From Prorocentrum cordatum (taxonomy: Eukaryota > Sar > Dinophyceae > Prorocentrales > Prorocentraceae): a stretch of DNA of 64,000 nucleotides. Position numbers and translations under genes: made by a program. Shown piece after piece: positions 31,831 to 43,526 of this stretch (positions are counted from its first letter, which is position 1; each line of letters begins with the position of its first letter). The notes under the pieces are model-generated. The model had not been told where the DNA came from, searched no databases, and saw only the letters and a program-made list of their open reading frames with translations. Where the stretch lies: positions 386,001 through 450,000 of the forward strand of contig CAUYUJ010018715.1 of NCBI GenBank assembly GCA_963575745.1, written 5' to 3'.

Positions 31831-32149
31831 AAATCTATGTGTATGCAATCTTATCTTCTTCGAGTTTCGACCGTATCGATATCCGCAGCTGGGTGCAGCC
31901 AACGTGATGCAGTCAGAACGCGGAGTATGGATGCGCGGTAAGAACGCAAGGGCTTTGGAAGGCCATGCTCAGGTTTTTCGAACGGGGCTGGCCAGCGAAC
32001 GTTGCCAAGGATGGCCCTGAGGGGAAGGATGCAATGGTGACCTTGAAGAGTTACTAATCCTTAGTGTGTGCATTGATTGTGCCACACAGAGCGCCGAACG
32101 AAGAACGAAGGGTTTTTTCTGGCCACGGCGAGCCTCGGTCACGAGCATC

Positions 32150-32645
32150 ATCCCCGACCCTGGAGCTGGCCTGGAGGTCTGAACTGGCTGGGGCCCCAGA
32201 AAACCTGACAGGTCAGGAGGGGCCAGATGGAGCCAAATCTGGTCAAATTGGTCCCCAGATCCGTCCCGGGCTCCATCTGGTGCAGTTTGTCACACCAGAT
32301 CAGGTTTCCGCTGCCCCAGGATCCGAACAGGGCCTCCGAGGAAGGCAATCTACCTTCCCGAACCCAGAACTTCGAACATGCCCGCCTTTCCAGCTGGCCT
32401 GGACCAGAGCTGGGCCACCTCAGACCCCCAGCCGGCTCTAACCCAGACCAATCTCTGAGGAGCGCCACGAGAACCAAAGCCCCTCCTGTGAGGAGAACAG
32501 TTATCGTGTTGGGAGGAACGGGTTGGGAGGATCAAGGGTATGAGCAGTATCGAAAGCATCCGGGTATAATGAACGATACCTGCTGCCGCCTACGGGTAAT
32601 GATGTCCTCATTTCTCCCAAACCCATCCTCCCAACCTGATCCTAA
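32150..32645. repeat. Two adjacent fold-back elements
   Basis: 32150-32460: CCAGATGGAGCC and GGCTCCATCTGG inside, GGAGCTGGCC-type arms outside. 32505-32645: TTGGGAGGAACGGGTTGGGA and CCCAAACCCATCCTCCCAAC arms. Confidence 0.5.
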
Positions 32646-32689
32646 GATGGTTCTGTATCTCTCGGTGTTGGCCGCACCCCCAGGAGATC

Positions 32690-33300
32690 CGACGCCCGTT
32701 GACGCGTCGCCTCTGCTCCCGACGGGCCACCCGCCGCCGCGGGCCCGCCGCGGATCCCTGCTGGCCCGCTGGCCAGGCCACCGGAGGCGGGAGGAACCGA
32801 TAGAGGCCTCCCAATGAGCAACGATCAGCAACGGGTCTTACGCGAGATAGCATGGCGACCTTACGCGGCGGCTTACGCGGGCCGTCAGCGCGGAACGCTG
32901 CTTTGGAAACGAGGGCGCTCACGCGCGACCTTGCGCGAGCAGCTTACGCGCCAGTGTCGGAGTAGACGACCCCGCTGTTTGCGTCGCTCACGTGGGGTCG
33001 GAGCAGATGGGTTCGGAGGATCGCGCTGCATCGCCGATGCATCGTCGAGGCATCGGCGACGCTGGCAACGCACCTGCGACGTGGGGCGTGAAGAGCATCG
33101 GGCTCACATGGAGGGGGATCGCGCGATGCGGCGGTGCGGCGGTGCGGCGGTGCGGCGCGATCCTCCGACCCCGTCTGCTCCGACCCCACCTGCTCCGACC
33201 CCACCTGGGGGGGGGGGGCCCTGGAACCGAGTGCGGGGCCACTTGTCCGTGGGACGGCCCGGGTGCGTGCCCCGTGCGCCGGGAGACGCGCGGAGCGGCG
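32690..33300. repeat. GATGCATCGGCG palindromes in a GC-rich segment
   Basis: GCATCGCCGATGCATCG near 33028 recurs at 25055-25140 and 55720-55805; CTGCTCCGACCCCACCTG is repeated near 33175-33210. Short TTACGCG repeats at 32835-32950. Confidence 0.45.
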
Positions 33301-33984
33301 GAGGCGGCCAGAAGAGGCCACAGGTCACGGAGGGGCCCAGGGGACACGCACAGGTCGACACACGCCCCAGGATGTGCTCAATTTGCGCATGTGTCCCGGA
33401 TTTCCCGCCTCCCCCTCCATGTCTCCAGATGTCTCCGACGGGCATGATAATCGACGTTTGCTCGTGTCTGTGCCAATGTTTCCCGTCTGAGGCCAGGGCT
33501 TCGTGAGCGGGTGCTTTGATGGACCAAGACTCGGCGGCGCAGACAAGGGGGTGCGGCACGGGGGGGCGGTCCTCTGAGAAGGCGGGGCGCCTCGGGAGGG
33601 GGCGTTGGAGCTTCTCAGAGGCCCTCCCTGCTTCGAATCGGGCGTCGCTCAATGGAGGGGCGATAGCAGTCGGACCTGGGCCAGACGAACACCCCTCAAG
33701 CACACGAGACCCCCCGCTGGCTAAAATGCACAGAACTTTCGTTCCACAAGCACGGAGAATACTCGGGTACCCTCCCCGAGCCGACCTCGGTTGTGGTATA
33801 CCTCGGTCCGACTGCAAGTTGGGGAGGGGGGCGCGGGCTAACGGAGAAACGTCTACCCTTCGCGCCCCTCGTGGGCCCCCAGGGGGCCCCTCGACGGCAC
33901 AACAGGTGCACCTTTTTCTTTCCCTCCCCATGTCCCTGACTCTCCAGAGTGTTAAAAAATAACACCCCAGACATACAGACCTAT

Positions 33985-34050
33985 CAGGACTGCTTCTTGA
34001 ATTTGGGTATTTAGGTCCTGGTGCTATATGTTTTAGCCCTCCTGGAAGGT
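33985..34050. mobile_element. Family L element
   Basis: AGACCTATCAGGACTGCTTC, ATTTAGGTCCTGGTGCTAT and AGCCCTCCTGGAAGGTCAGG. Confidence 0.55.
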
Positions 34051-34209
34051 CAGGGGATCGCCCCCCCGACTGCGCAACGCCCAATGCAAACCTCTGGGGC
34101 CCCTGCGTCACCCCTCTGTGGTCGCCGCCGGGGGACGCTGACGCGCGTCCGAGAGTAGACTGCGGCCGTGGGGCGCAAGGCATCTCTAGAGCAGGGACCG
34201 GTCGACCGC

Positions 34210-34345
34210 CCAAATCATGTTCTAAGAACAAAACAGTGTTCTTAGAACACGAAGCTGATGTGATAAAACAAGACAGACTCCGCCAGACATGTTCTAAGAA
34301 CAGTTCGTGGAACCCCAAAAAAGGTTCTTAGAACATTGCTTGGCA
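34210..34345. mobile_element. Family F repeat, empty-site copy
   Basis: Four near-palindromes of the form TGTTCTTAGAACA within 130 bp, with GATGTGATAAAACAAGAC between them. The second copy (23690-23820 plus 24038-24060) is split by a family G element. Confidence 0.65.
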
Positions 34346-34760
34346 GGGCTACTGGCACGCCGGGACGCTTTGCCACAGCTGGAATCTCGTCATCCCCCAG
34401 GGCTGCGGTGTCCTGGCTTCTGGGGCCCGACCTGGGGGCTTGAGGGCCTCCAGGGGTCCCCTCGGAGGCCTCCGGCCTCCGGGAGCCTCTGAAGGAAGCA
34501 GCCCCCTGGGGGGCACACTGCATGGGAGCCCCTGGGGGGGGGGGCTCTAAGCGTGGAGTCAGGGGGGGGGCATGCGTGGGTACCGAACAGACAATACCAT
34601 CCTGCCCTCTGTGCACGAAAAGCCTACGTGTTCGAACCTCGAGGATGGAGGAGGAGAAGACGGGAGGAGCCGGTGCAAGTGCAGGCGCTGCGCGTGCCGA
34701 AGGAGGTCGGGTCGGATGACCGCCCCCACCCCTACGGGACGCGACTTGAGCCGTCAGACG
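34345..34760 (-). CDS. Exon-like region ending at family F; paralogue at 24045-24160
   Basis: Reads SSILEVRTRRLFVHRGQDGI then CSVPTHAPPLTPRLEPPPPG and SQDTAALGDDEIPAVAKRPG, VPVALPSN, then enters family F. At 24045-24160 (minus) AHEAVAMRPGVPIALPSHV enters another F copy. The shared RPGVP(V/I)ALPS with conservative changes suggests paralogous coding sequence with the same intron position, or a longer repeat. Unnamed. Confidence 0.3.
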
Positions 34761-35168
34761 GCCCGTGCAAGCTTCCGGTCCCCACCGGCCACCCAACCCC
34801 CTTGTCTCTCCTCGTCCCACTCCTGCTGCTCCTGCTCATTCTCCTGCCCTCGGCTACACGCAAGAGTGACCTCAGGCAAGAGTGACCGTTGGTGCGAAGC
34901 TTCAGGAGAGGCGCGGAGGAGCAAAATACAAGCGCGCTGGCCTGGAAACCACAATGTGCCCGCACCAAGAGGTCACTCCGGCGAAAGGTCACACGTGTAG
35001 CCGATGCCCTATGCCCCCGTCCCCCTCCTCCTCCCCGCCCCCCAATCTCTCGCTCAAGGTATCCCCGTCTCCGCTGCCCCTCCGACTCCACCCCCGCCCG
35101 CTTCGCGCTGCTCCCCGGCCTCTGCCGACGACCCACCCGTCCCCCTATGGCTCGGCTCGCGCGGCCTG

Positions 35169-35552
35169 ATGGCGTGTGCCTGGACCATGCCGTCATCTGA
35201 GACGAGGAGACTGGCCATCGCTCGGACGTCCATTGCCTGTGTTTTTTGTCGGTTTCGTGCGTGGTTTTTTTTTGGCGAAATGATCAAGGATGCTCCTCGA
35301 TGGTCCTCGCCGAAGGAAAAATGCACACGTCCGAGCGATGCCAAGGGAGAAGCAATACGACGCTACCGCGACAGCGGCAGAAAAGGCCCCGAGCCCGCGT
35401 GTCAGGCGACGGCGAGAGCGCCGCCCGAGGGCGGGGGGCGGGGGCGACACGCCGAGAGGGAGGCGCGCAGCCTGCCGCCCCTCTCCTGCGAAGTCTGGGG
35501 CGAGAGATGGGCGCAACGTCGGCAGAGGGCACACGCCGAACTATGGGGTTAG
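35169..35552 (+). CDS. Unnamed gene interrupted by a family K intron
   Basis: Candidate start ATG at 35169, reading MACAWTMPSSETRRL to 35213. A 132-bp K element follows, then 35346-35552 reads GEAIRRYRDSGRKGPEPACQ and later SLPPLSCEVWGERWAQRRQR, ending AHAELWG with TAG. The GC-AG excision is in phase 0. The C-terminal part is helical and rich in W, R and E. A minus-strand reading (LLVSDDGMVQAHAIRPREP) is also open, so strand is not certain. Confidence 0.4.
   Translation: MACAWTMPSSETRRLAIARTSIACVFCRFRAWFFFGEMIKDAPRWSSPKEKCTRPSDAKGEAIRRYRDSGRKGPEPACQATARAPPEGGGRGRHAEREARSLPPLSCEVWGERWAQRRQRAHAELWG
35214..35345 (+). mobile_element. Family K introner, GC-AG
   Basis: 132 bp; starts GCCATCGCTCGGACGTCC and ends CGTCCGAGCGATGCCAAG. 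The interior has TGTGTTTTTTGTCGGTTTCG and GGATGCTCCTCGATGG. The ends are inverted repeats. The frame on the plus strand is kept when it is removed. Confidence 0.7.
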
Positions 35553-35579
35553 CGGTGGGTGCGATGTTTGACATACGTA

Positions 35580-36230
35580 TGTACTTGCAGTCGTGTGTAT
35601 ATATATATATATGTGTGTATGTGCACATGTGCAAACGAAACGTACATGCGTACCAAGGCTCATAGGCCTGACGAACACATGTGAGGATGTGTGTGGGTGT
35701 GGTGTACAAGGTGTGTGTGTGTGTGCGTGTAGTGCTTCTTGTTTGCTGTGTGCGTGCACTGTACGCGTTGTGTGTGTGTATGTGTGTGCGCGTGCTATGT
35801 GTGAGTTATGTATGGGTTCTGTGTGGTATGCGTGTTCTGTGTTGTAGATCCGTGTATTGTGTGTGCGTGGTGTGTTGCCGTGTATGGTGCTTTGTGTGTC
35901 ATGTGCATGTGCTGCGTGCGTGCGTGCGTGCGTGTGTATGTGTATGTATCCTCAGTGTGTATTGAGACATGTAGGTCTTCTGTGTGTGTGTTCACTATGT
36001 GTGTGTTGTGTGTGGTACGTTTTCGAGTGGTGTGCGCATGTGTGTGTGTGCGTTCTGTGTCAATTCTGTGTGTGCTGCACTTCGGGGCTCGATGTTAGGA
36101 GGATGTCTCAGGCGAAAGGGACTTCGTTCCAAGAGTCGCGCGTGTTGAAGAAAGGGGCTCTGCTTGTGCAGGGTCTCGCAGGCGAAACTGCAGGTTTCAC
36201 ACACACACACACACACACACGCATCTGACC
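35580..36230. repeat. TG/CA-rich microsatellite tract
   Basis: TGTGTGTGCG-type sequence for 500 bp, then a CA run near 36200. From 36230 to 36590 nothing recognised except GA runs at 36400-36430; CT runs at 36590-36665. Confidence 0.7.
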
Positions 36231-36633
36231 CAGCGCTGCTGCAATCCAGAATGTGTTCGCATGATTGTGTTCAACTTTTCAAACCCATTTAGACGTTGGA
36301 CCGTGACGTCGCTATATGCGTGAAAGGTGCGTCCGATTTTCCGATTTCTGAACGTGTCCCGGGTGAACGGGCCAGAGCAAGAAATACGGCTCCAATGAGA
36401 GAAAGAGAGAGAGAGAGAGGGAGAGAGGGGGACGGAGAGTCTGCGAGAGGGAAATGTTAAGAGTTGCAGCGGGAACGTGCTTCTTCCCTCCGTCCTCTAA
36501 ATGCTTAAGATGACTCCCGTTCATCCTCGTTCACCCTTTCTCCTCCTTCCTCCTTCTTCCTGCGCTGAGAAACAACAAGAACCAACCTATATGTCTCCCT
36601 CTCTCGCTCTCGCTCTCTTTCTCTCTCTCTCTT

Positions 36634-36664
<31 letters not shown>

Positions 36665-36889
36665 ACCTCTCTAGAAGAAGTTAGAACAAACCGTGGGGGA
36701 ATGTACGTCTCCCCCGCCCCCCCTCCCTCTCTTGATCCCTCCCTCCCTCCCAATCTATCTCTCGCTCTCTCTCTCCATCGCCCTTCCAAGGGGCCAATCA
36801 GTAACACTAATTACGATAAACACACGCAGATCGATTGAACCAGCATCCCCAATCATGAGCATCTCTGAGAGAGCATTGCATCAAGTACT

Positions 36890-37265
36890 ACAAGTGCCAG
36901 GAAATCTAACAAATCCCACGAAGGGCCACTGGGTCTCGCAGGTCCAGCCGGTTCTACGAGTCACACCTGTCCCGTAGGTCTCGCAGGTCCTACAGTTCCG
37001 GCAAGTCCCACAGGCCCCCCAAGTTCCACAGGTGTCGCATGTCTCACAGGACCCACAACACACAGAGGTTTCCCAGGTCGCACATGTCCCACAAGTCCCA
37101 GGGCCCACAGGTCCCACAGGTCCACAGTTTCCACCTGCACCCCAAGTCCTCCAGGTCCCACATGACACATAAGTCCCACAGGTTCCACAAGTCCCACAGA
37201 TCGCATCAGTCCTGGATGTCCCACCTGCCCCACAGGTCCCACAGGCAACATTTACAAGGAGGTAT
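36890..37265. repeat. 9-bp tandem array CCCACAGGT
   Basis: About 40 degenerate units of CCCACAGGT; minus-strand frames read CGT or GPV repeats. Not thought to be coding. Confidence 0.75.
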
Positions 37266-37464
37266 AAAACAACAAGGAATTTAAACCACAAGGAATTTAA
37301 ATTCTAGGTTGTCCCGTAGAGATTACAGCCCCGAAGCAAGGCAAACAACACAACTAAGAATGTAAAAAACAAGAAGCGGACCCGCGACGCGGCATGAAAC
37401 AAAAGAAGGAACACCCTGGAACAGCAGGAGTAAAATCTGGGAAAAATCAGTCGAGAGATCTGGG

Positions 37465-38485
37465 GAGTGTCCAAAGGAAGACTTGACGCGGTTGCAAAGC
37501 GATACATCTGGAGGAATGTTTCGGGCATAGTTGCGGAAATATCTGAGGGAAGAAGATCTAGCGGAAGATCTGGCGAAAGATCTGACGGAAAATCTAGCAG
37601 AAATCTTACGGAAGATCCCGCGGAAAAGCTGGAGGATAAATCTGGCGGGGGATCTGTCGGAAGATCTGGCGGAAAATCTTGAGAAAGATCTGGCGGAAAA
37701 TCTGGCGGAAGATCCGGCGGAAGATCTGGCGGACGATCTCGCAGAAGATTTAGAAGATCAAGATGGAGGAAGATATAGAGGAAGATCTGGCGGAAGATCT
37801 CGCCGAGGATCTGGCAGAAATTCTGGCGGAAGATCTGGCGGAAGATCTCGCGGAACATCTAGCTGAAGATCTGCCGGGAGATCTGGCGGAAGATCCGGCG
37901 GAAGATCTCGCGGTAGATCTGGCGGAAGATCTGGCGGAAAATCTGGAGGATGAAACTGGCGGAAGATCTGGCGGAAGATCTTGAGAAGTATAACTCTCGA
38001 GGAAAATCTGGCGGAAGATCTGCCAGAAAATCTCGCGGACTATCTAGCGGGAGATCTGCCGGAAGATCTCGCGTACGACCTGGAGAATGATTTGGCGGAA
38101 TATCTGGAGGAAGATATGGTGGAAGATCTGGCGAAAGATCCCGCGGAAAATCTGGCGGAAGATCTGCCAGAAGATCTGGCGGAAAATGTTGAGGAAGATC
38201 TGGCGGAAGATCTGAAGGAATGTCAGGCGGAAGATCTGGAAGATAGATATGGCGGAGAATATTATAACGGAAAATCTGGCGGGAGATCTGGAATGCAAAT
38301 CTGGCTGAAGATCTGGCGCAAGATCTGGCGTAAGATCTGGCGGAAGATCTGGCGAAAGATCTGACGAAAGATCTGGAGGAAGATCTGGCGAAAGATCTGG
38401 CGGAAAATCTGGAGGATAAACTGGCGGAAGATCTGGCGGAAGATTTGGAGGAATATTTGGCGGAAGATCTGGAGAAAGACGAGGC
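37465..38485 (+). repeat. 12-bp tandem array GGCGGAAGATCT, left arm
   Basis: About 80 imperfect units of GGCGGAAGATCT. No frame of the unit contains a stop, so all six frames stay open (EDLA, GRSG and KIWR repeats on this strand; LPPD, IFRQ and SSAR on the other). Not treated as coding. Begins with GTTGCAAAGCGATACATCTG, which recurs inverted at the far end of the right arm. Confidence 0.85.
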
Positions 38486-38714
38486 GTAGCAGGACGAGGA
38501 GGACTGGGAGGGGAAAAGGAGGAGGAAGCGGTGGAAGAGGACCACCCCCCGGTCCCGGACCCCCCCCGACCTGCCCCCCCCCGGGGATTCGGGATCTGGA
38601 GGAAGAGCTGGGGGCTTCTGCTCTTCCACCGCCTCCTCCTCCTCCTCCTCCTCCTTCTCCACTCCGTCCTCCTCCTCGTCCTGCTACACCTCCTCCTCCT
38701 GCTCTTTCGCCAAA

Positions 38715-39465
38715 AAATCCTCCAAAACTTCCGCCGGAACTTCCGCCGAATCTCTCTTCCAAATCTCTTCCAAATCTTCCGCCAAATCTTCCTCCAAATT
38801 CTCCACCAGAACTTCCGCAAGATCTTCTGCGACATCTTCCGCCAACTTCATATTCCAAATCTTCCGCCAGATCTTCCGCCAAATTTATCCTTCAAATACT
38901 CCGCCAAATTTTCCGCCAAATCTTCCGTCAAATCTTCCGCCAAATCTTCCGCTACATGTATCTTCTGCCAAATTTCAAATTGATCCTCCAAATCTCCCGC
39001 GAAATCTTCCGGCACATCTTCTGCCAAATGATCCGCCAAATCTCCCGCCAGCTCTTCCTGCAAATATTCCTCCAAATCTTCCGCCATGCCTTCCTCCAAA
39101 TCTTCCGCCAAATTTATCTCCCAAACTTTCCGCCTGATCTTCCGCCAAATCTTCCGCCATGCCTTCCTCCAAATCTTCCGCCAAATGTTCCGCCAAATCT
39201 TCCGCCAGATCTTCCGGCAAATCTTCCTTCCTCCCAATATCCCGCCATATCTTCCTCAAAATCTTCCGCCAAATTTATCTTCCAGATTTTCCGACAGATC
39301 TTCCGTCAAATCTTCCGTCAAATCTTTCGCCAAATCTTCCGTCAGATCTTCCGTCAGATCTTCCGCAAGATCGTTCCCCAGATCTTCCTCCCTCAAATTT
39401 TCCCGCACACTGTCCCCCAAACATTTCTCCAAATGCATCGCTTTGCAACCTCCGCCAGGAGGAGG
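38715..39465 (-). repeat. 12-bp tandem array, inverted right arm
   Basis: Units read AAATCTTCCGCC, the reverse complement of the left-arm variant. The outer end CATCGCTTTGCAACCTCC is the inverse of the left arm start. A spacer of about 230 bp (38486-38714) with CCCCCC and CTC runs separates the arms. GGCATGAAACAAAA occurs outside both ends (37391, 39613). Confidence 0.85.
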
Positions 39466-40119
39466 AGGAGGAGGAGGAGGAGGAGGAGGAGAAGGAGGGG
39501 AGGGGGAGAAGGAGGAGAAGGGAGGGGAGGAGGAACAGGAGGTGGAGGAAGATAGCCGTGACCATTTTTTAAACTAGGTTTTCGACTATCACTCGCGCGA
39601 TGACAGCAGGGCATGAAACAAAATAAAGAATTTAAAACATATGAGTTTAGAGTAGGTCCGCGAGACTGAAGCCGGGCATGCCCGTCTAGTTGTTTTGAAC
39701 TCCCTGTAGTGCTATTTTGATGCTTTGCTGTGGTCATGAAGTTCCAGGGCGACCATGACACGCGCCCGAGGATAAAGGAAACATCAGCGCATGTGGCGCG
39801 AGCGCACCTAGCTGCCTCTCTGTCTCCTCTCTTTTCTCTCCTCTCTCATGTACCCTCTCTCCTATATCCTGTCTCCTCACTCCTCACTCATCTCTCCTTT
39901 CTCCTCTCTCATTTCTCCTCCTCCTCATCCTCCTCATCCCTCACCCCCTCATCTCCTTTTCCTTCTCCTCCTCCTGCTCCTCCTTCGCACTGGCACAGAA
40001 TGAATACTACTCTCCTCCCTTCCCCAACCCTGTCCGAAACATGTCCCGCCCTCCCCGTGTAATCCACACACACATGTGTGTCTCGTGTATATTTCAACAA
40101 CGGCCGTTGTCGATCCTTG

Positions 40120-40310
40120 AAAATCGTGCTACCGCCACAGCGCTGGTCTCATTTCGCGTTTTAGGTCATTCCGAGAGGTGTTCCCGCTGCAGCGTTGGTC
40201 AATTTCCGCGGTTTCGGTCCTTTCGAATCGTGCTCTCGCTGCAGCGCCGGCCTCACTTCTGTTTTGTCTGACCTTCCGAATGGTGTTCCCGCTGCAACAC
40301 TGGCCTCTCT
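40120..40310. repeat. About 57-bp tandem repeat, four copies
   Basis: TTCCCGCTGCAGCGTTGGTC-type units with T(G/C)A(G/A)TTTC and CCTTTCGAAT between them. Confidence 0.65.
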
Positions 40311-40689
40311 CCCAATTGCCGGTCCTCCACAATGGTTTTCCAGTTGCCCTGTTCACGCAACTATCAGATGCAATTGAATGCTATGCTATGTAATGCTATG
40401 ATGCGACTCCGTGCCTCGCTCTGTAATACAGTGACGTGCGCCAATGGGCCACGCAATGCGATGCCACGCGATGGCATGTCATGACATGCTATGTCGTACC
40501 AGTCTGCGATGCCTTGCCTTGCGCTGGAAGTATAGGATATGCAATGCTCGACTACGCAATGCTATACCATGCGATGCATCGCGTAACCTTTGGGGATCGT
40601 GCCGCTCTTCTCTCAAACATCAGACTGCGCAAACGGAGAAGGGCCATACGCGATGATACGGGATTGGATATATGGGGGTCGGACGTCAG

Positions 40690-40970
40690 ATATGACACGA
40701 GCGCACCTGGCTTACCCCTCCTGCTCCTTCATCGCTCCCGAGCCGAGGCGCCTCCGCACAGTGCCTCGCCTTCCGCGGAAGGGGGAAGCCAGCCGCCGGC
40801 GCGGCCGCCCGCCATGGCAGCATTGCCCCAAACGACGCCGACGACCCGCCGCCGACGACGACAGCGCCGACCCAGACCCAAGACCCTTGACATCCTGAGA
40901 CTCGGGCGTTGCTCAATGGGAGGCCCAGGAACGAGGCGAGTCAGGAAAGGAGCGGCCAGATCCATCTGAA
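40690..40970. CDS. Weak open frames, strand unknown
   Basis: Plus: AEGGSQPPARPPAMAALPQT, then a basic run and LDILRLGR. Minus: GNAAMAGGRAGGWLPPSAEG. Composition is high-GC but neither frame is convincing. Confidence 0.15.
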
Positions 40971-41159
40971 GCCGAGGCCGCCTGCAGATTCTCGCAGCAG
41001 GATTAGACACCAGGGCCAGATGCGCGTGCATTATCACGCACACACACAAACGCGTTTTCTTAACCAACGCTGTGGGTCAAGAGCGCGCAGGAAACGAACG
41101 GCTTATACCAGCAAGGAGCTGGCACGACACATGTGTATATGTATGTATGTATGCATGCA

Positions 41160-41238
41160 TGCATGTAATGTAATGTAATGTAATGTAATGTAATGTAATG
41201 TAATGTAATGTAATGTAATGTAATGTAATGTAATGTAT
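41160..41238. repeat. TGTAA pentanucleotide array
   Basis: About 15 perfect units of TGTAA, flanked on both sides by GCATGCATG. Confidence 0.9.
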
Positions 41239-41674
41239 GCATGCATAACGTTTATAGCCATGACCCCCCCAGACGCAACAATGGATCAAACCGCGGGTAA
41301 GGAATGTAAAGCGGGAGGCGCGCAAACCCGATGAACCCACTTGCGGAACAACGCATCCTGAGGATACTCAACAGCAAGGCAAACCATGTGAGATGCGCAA
41401 GAGAGACAAACAATGATACGAGAGCGAGGAAACATACTCCGACGGTAGGACCCCACATGAGAATATGTCTGGCTTGCAATTAACCCTTCCTTCCTCGCCG
41501 TGGCGGACACCCTCTTTTTGCCCTCTACTTCGCCCTCTCTTACCCCTTTTGCTATTTCTCCCCCTCCCCCTCCTCCTCCTCCACCGCCTCCTCCCTTCCT
41601 CCCCCTTTCTCCAAATCCTCCTCATCATCGCTCTCCCTCTACTCCTTCCCCCCTCCTCCTCCTCCTCCTGCCTC

Positions 41675-41788
41675 TCCTCCATGTGCACCTCCCCGTTCCC
41701 ACTGGTCGGAGCAAGCCAATCGATTTTCCTCGGCGCCGTCGCCGCATCGGCCAGCACGCGCGTGTTCGCGGACGACTGGATCACAAAG
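41675..41788 (-). CDS. Exon-like fragment, unnamed
   Basis: After the acceptor CCAAAG: FVIQSSANTRVLADAATAPR then KIDWLAPTSGNGEVHMEERQ, where a GAG repeat begins. Clean codon bias for about 38 codons; no family recognised. Confidence 0.35.
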
Positions 41789-41887
41789 CTTTGGGGGCAA
41801 CCCCGCGGGCCATGACGTTGGAGCAACCCCGCGGGCCGTCAGGGCGCGGGGGCATGCGGACCCAAAGAATAACGACACTTGCAAGGC

Positions 41888-42310
41888 TTCGATGACCCGC
41901 GCGGATTACCTATATGAAGCGCGGGCCTGATAGGGAGGGGGCTCCCGCCCAAAACTTCCTCGCAAATCACTTACAAACAAGGCTCCCGCCTGAGACGTCC
42001 TCCAAATTAAGGCCTGAGGAGCCCAACAACGACGACAGTTGCAAGCTTCCGATGACCCGATCGGATTACCAACATAAGGTGCGGGCCCATAGGGAGGAGG
42101 CTCCCGCCTGAGATTTCCTTCGCAATTCACTCACAGACGGGGCCCCCGCCTGAGACTTCATCCAAATTCAGGCCTGAGGAACCCAAAAAAGACGACAGAC
42201 GGATGGTTCCGATGACCCGCTCGGATTACCAACAGGAAATGCGGGCATCATAGTGAGGGGGCTCCCGCCTGAGACTTCCTTGCAATTCACTTGCAGACGA
42301 GGCTCCCGCT
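41888..42310. repeat. 160-bp tandem repeat, 2.6 copies
   Basis: Units start GATGACCCG(C/A)(G/T)CGGATTACC near 41891, 42051 and 42211, each with GGGGGCTCCCGCC and GGCCTGAGGA. Confidence 0.8.
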
Positions 42311-42329
42311 TGGGTGGGTAGGTGGGTGA

Positions 42330-42484
42330 GTGAGTGGGCGAGTGAATGATGATGAGGATGATGATGATGATGATGATGCTGATGATGATGATGATGATGA
42401 TGATGATGAGTGTGCACATGAATGTGCGAATGATGGCGACAATGCTGATGATAGTGCGCGTGCGTGTGAGTGGGTATGTGTGAC

Positions 42485-42552
<68 letters not shown>

Positions 42553-42920
42553 CTGTGTGTGATCGAGTGAATGTGCGAAGGAAAATGGGAGAGAGAGAGA
42601 GGGATAGGAGGAGGAGAGATCCTGCGCGAAGGGTGTGCAAAGAAAACAAACAAACATTTTGGATGTGGGGGATGGTAATGATGATGACGATGGTGATGAT
42701 AACGAATGTGAATGAGTGAGGGAGTGGGCGGGTACGTGGGTGAGTGAGTGGGTTGAAACGCCACTGGGTGATGATGATGCGCGCGTGTGTGTGTGTGTGT
42801 GTGAATGTCTGAGTGGGTGAATGGGTGGGTGAATGATTGTGTTTGTGCGTATGAGTGTGTGAGTGGGTGGGTAAGTGGGTGAGCGAGTGAGTGTGGGTGA
42901 TGATGTGTGTGAGTGGTTGA
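42330..42920. repeat. GAT and GAGTGGGT repeat tract
   Basis: GATGATGAT runs at 42340-42405 and 42485-42552, then GAGTGGGTGAGTGA-type repeats to 42910. Confidence 0.8.
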
Positions 42921-43112
42921 ACGAATGCGTGTGCGGTTGGAGAATAGGAGAAGGTATGTTCTCTTGTTTCTCCCCGGGATGTCCAGAGAAACCAAGTACA
43001 CCACCTTGGATGTTGGGGAAATAGAGGCACGCACCACCAACAACAACGGCCACCTACACATGAAACGCGGACAAACACGCACACACCCTCCCACTCACGC
43101 GCTCGCAGACGC

Positions 43113-43526
43113 ATGCGCACACACACACACACATCACACTGGCAGCTCTCAAAGAGGTGGGCCGATGCAGAGAACCGAGGGTGCCTGGCTTTGGTCAACG
43201 GCGACTGCACAGCACGGAGCGGAAAGCCAGGACAGGACATGGACAAACTCCACGAGCGAGCGCGGAACGGGGACGAGAAAAACAAAAAATGGGTTCCACC
43301 TTCTGGGAAACGCGGAAAGGGTGGGAGACAGGGGCGCCGAGGCAAGCCAGACGCGCGCACCCAATCGATCGGAACGCGGGGGCGCCGCGCAGCGAGGTCG
43401 GATGCCGCCAGCGACAAGGCGCCGTCAACGGCGAGCGGAACAGCGGCAGGAGCCCCAATTGCTTGCGAGCGAAGCGACGTCATGATTTGCCAGCGGTCGC
43501 CAGGAAAACGTGGAAGAAGCGCGTAG
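43113..43526 (+). CDS. Uncharacterised open frame, 137 codons
   Basis: Contains NRGCLALVNGDCTARSGKPG, QDMDKLHERARNGDEKNKKW and ASDKAPSTASGTAAGAPIAC, ending SPGKRGRSA. Basic and hydrophilic. Other frames are also open here, and codon bias is weak. Confidence 0.25.
   Translation: MRTHTHTSHWQLSKRWADAENRGCLALVNGDCTARSGKPGQDMDKLHERARNGDEKNKKWVPPSGKRGKGGRQGRRGKPDARTQSIGTRGRRAARSDAASDKAPSTASGTAAGAPIACERSDVMICQRSPGKRGRSA

Noticed and set aside
33104-34318. A 404-codon minus-strand frame
   Set aside because: Runs through L, F and GATGCATCGGCG repeats; no sustained codon bias. Only the neighbouring 34345-34760 part was kept.
36890-37265. CRISPR-like array
   Set aside because: Units are 9 bp and contiguous with no spacers, in a eukaryotic setting.
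37531-39259. Long EDLA-, KIWR- and IFRQ-repeat proteins
   Set aside because: The 12-bp unit has no stop in any frame, so all frames are open; no start context, no unique domains.
41888-42310. Possible CRISPR or rRNA spacer repeat
   Set aside because: 160-bp direct tandem units without spacers and no rRNA motifs nearby.
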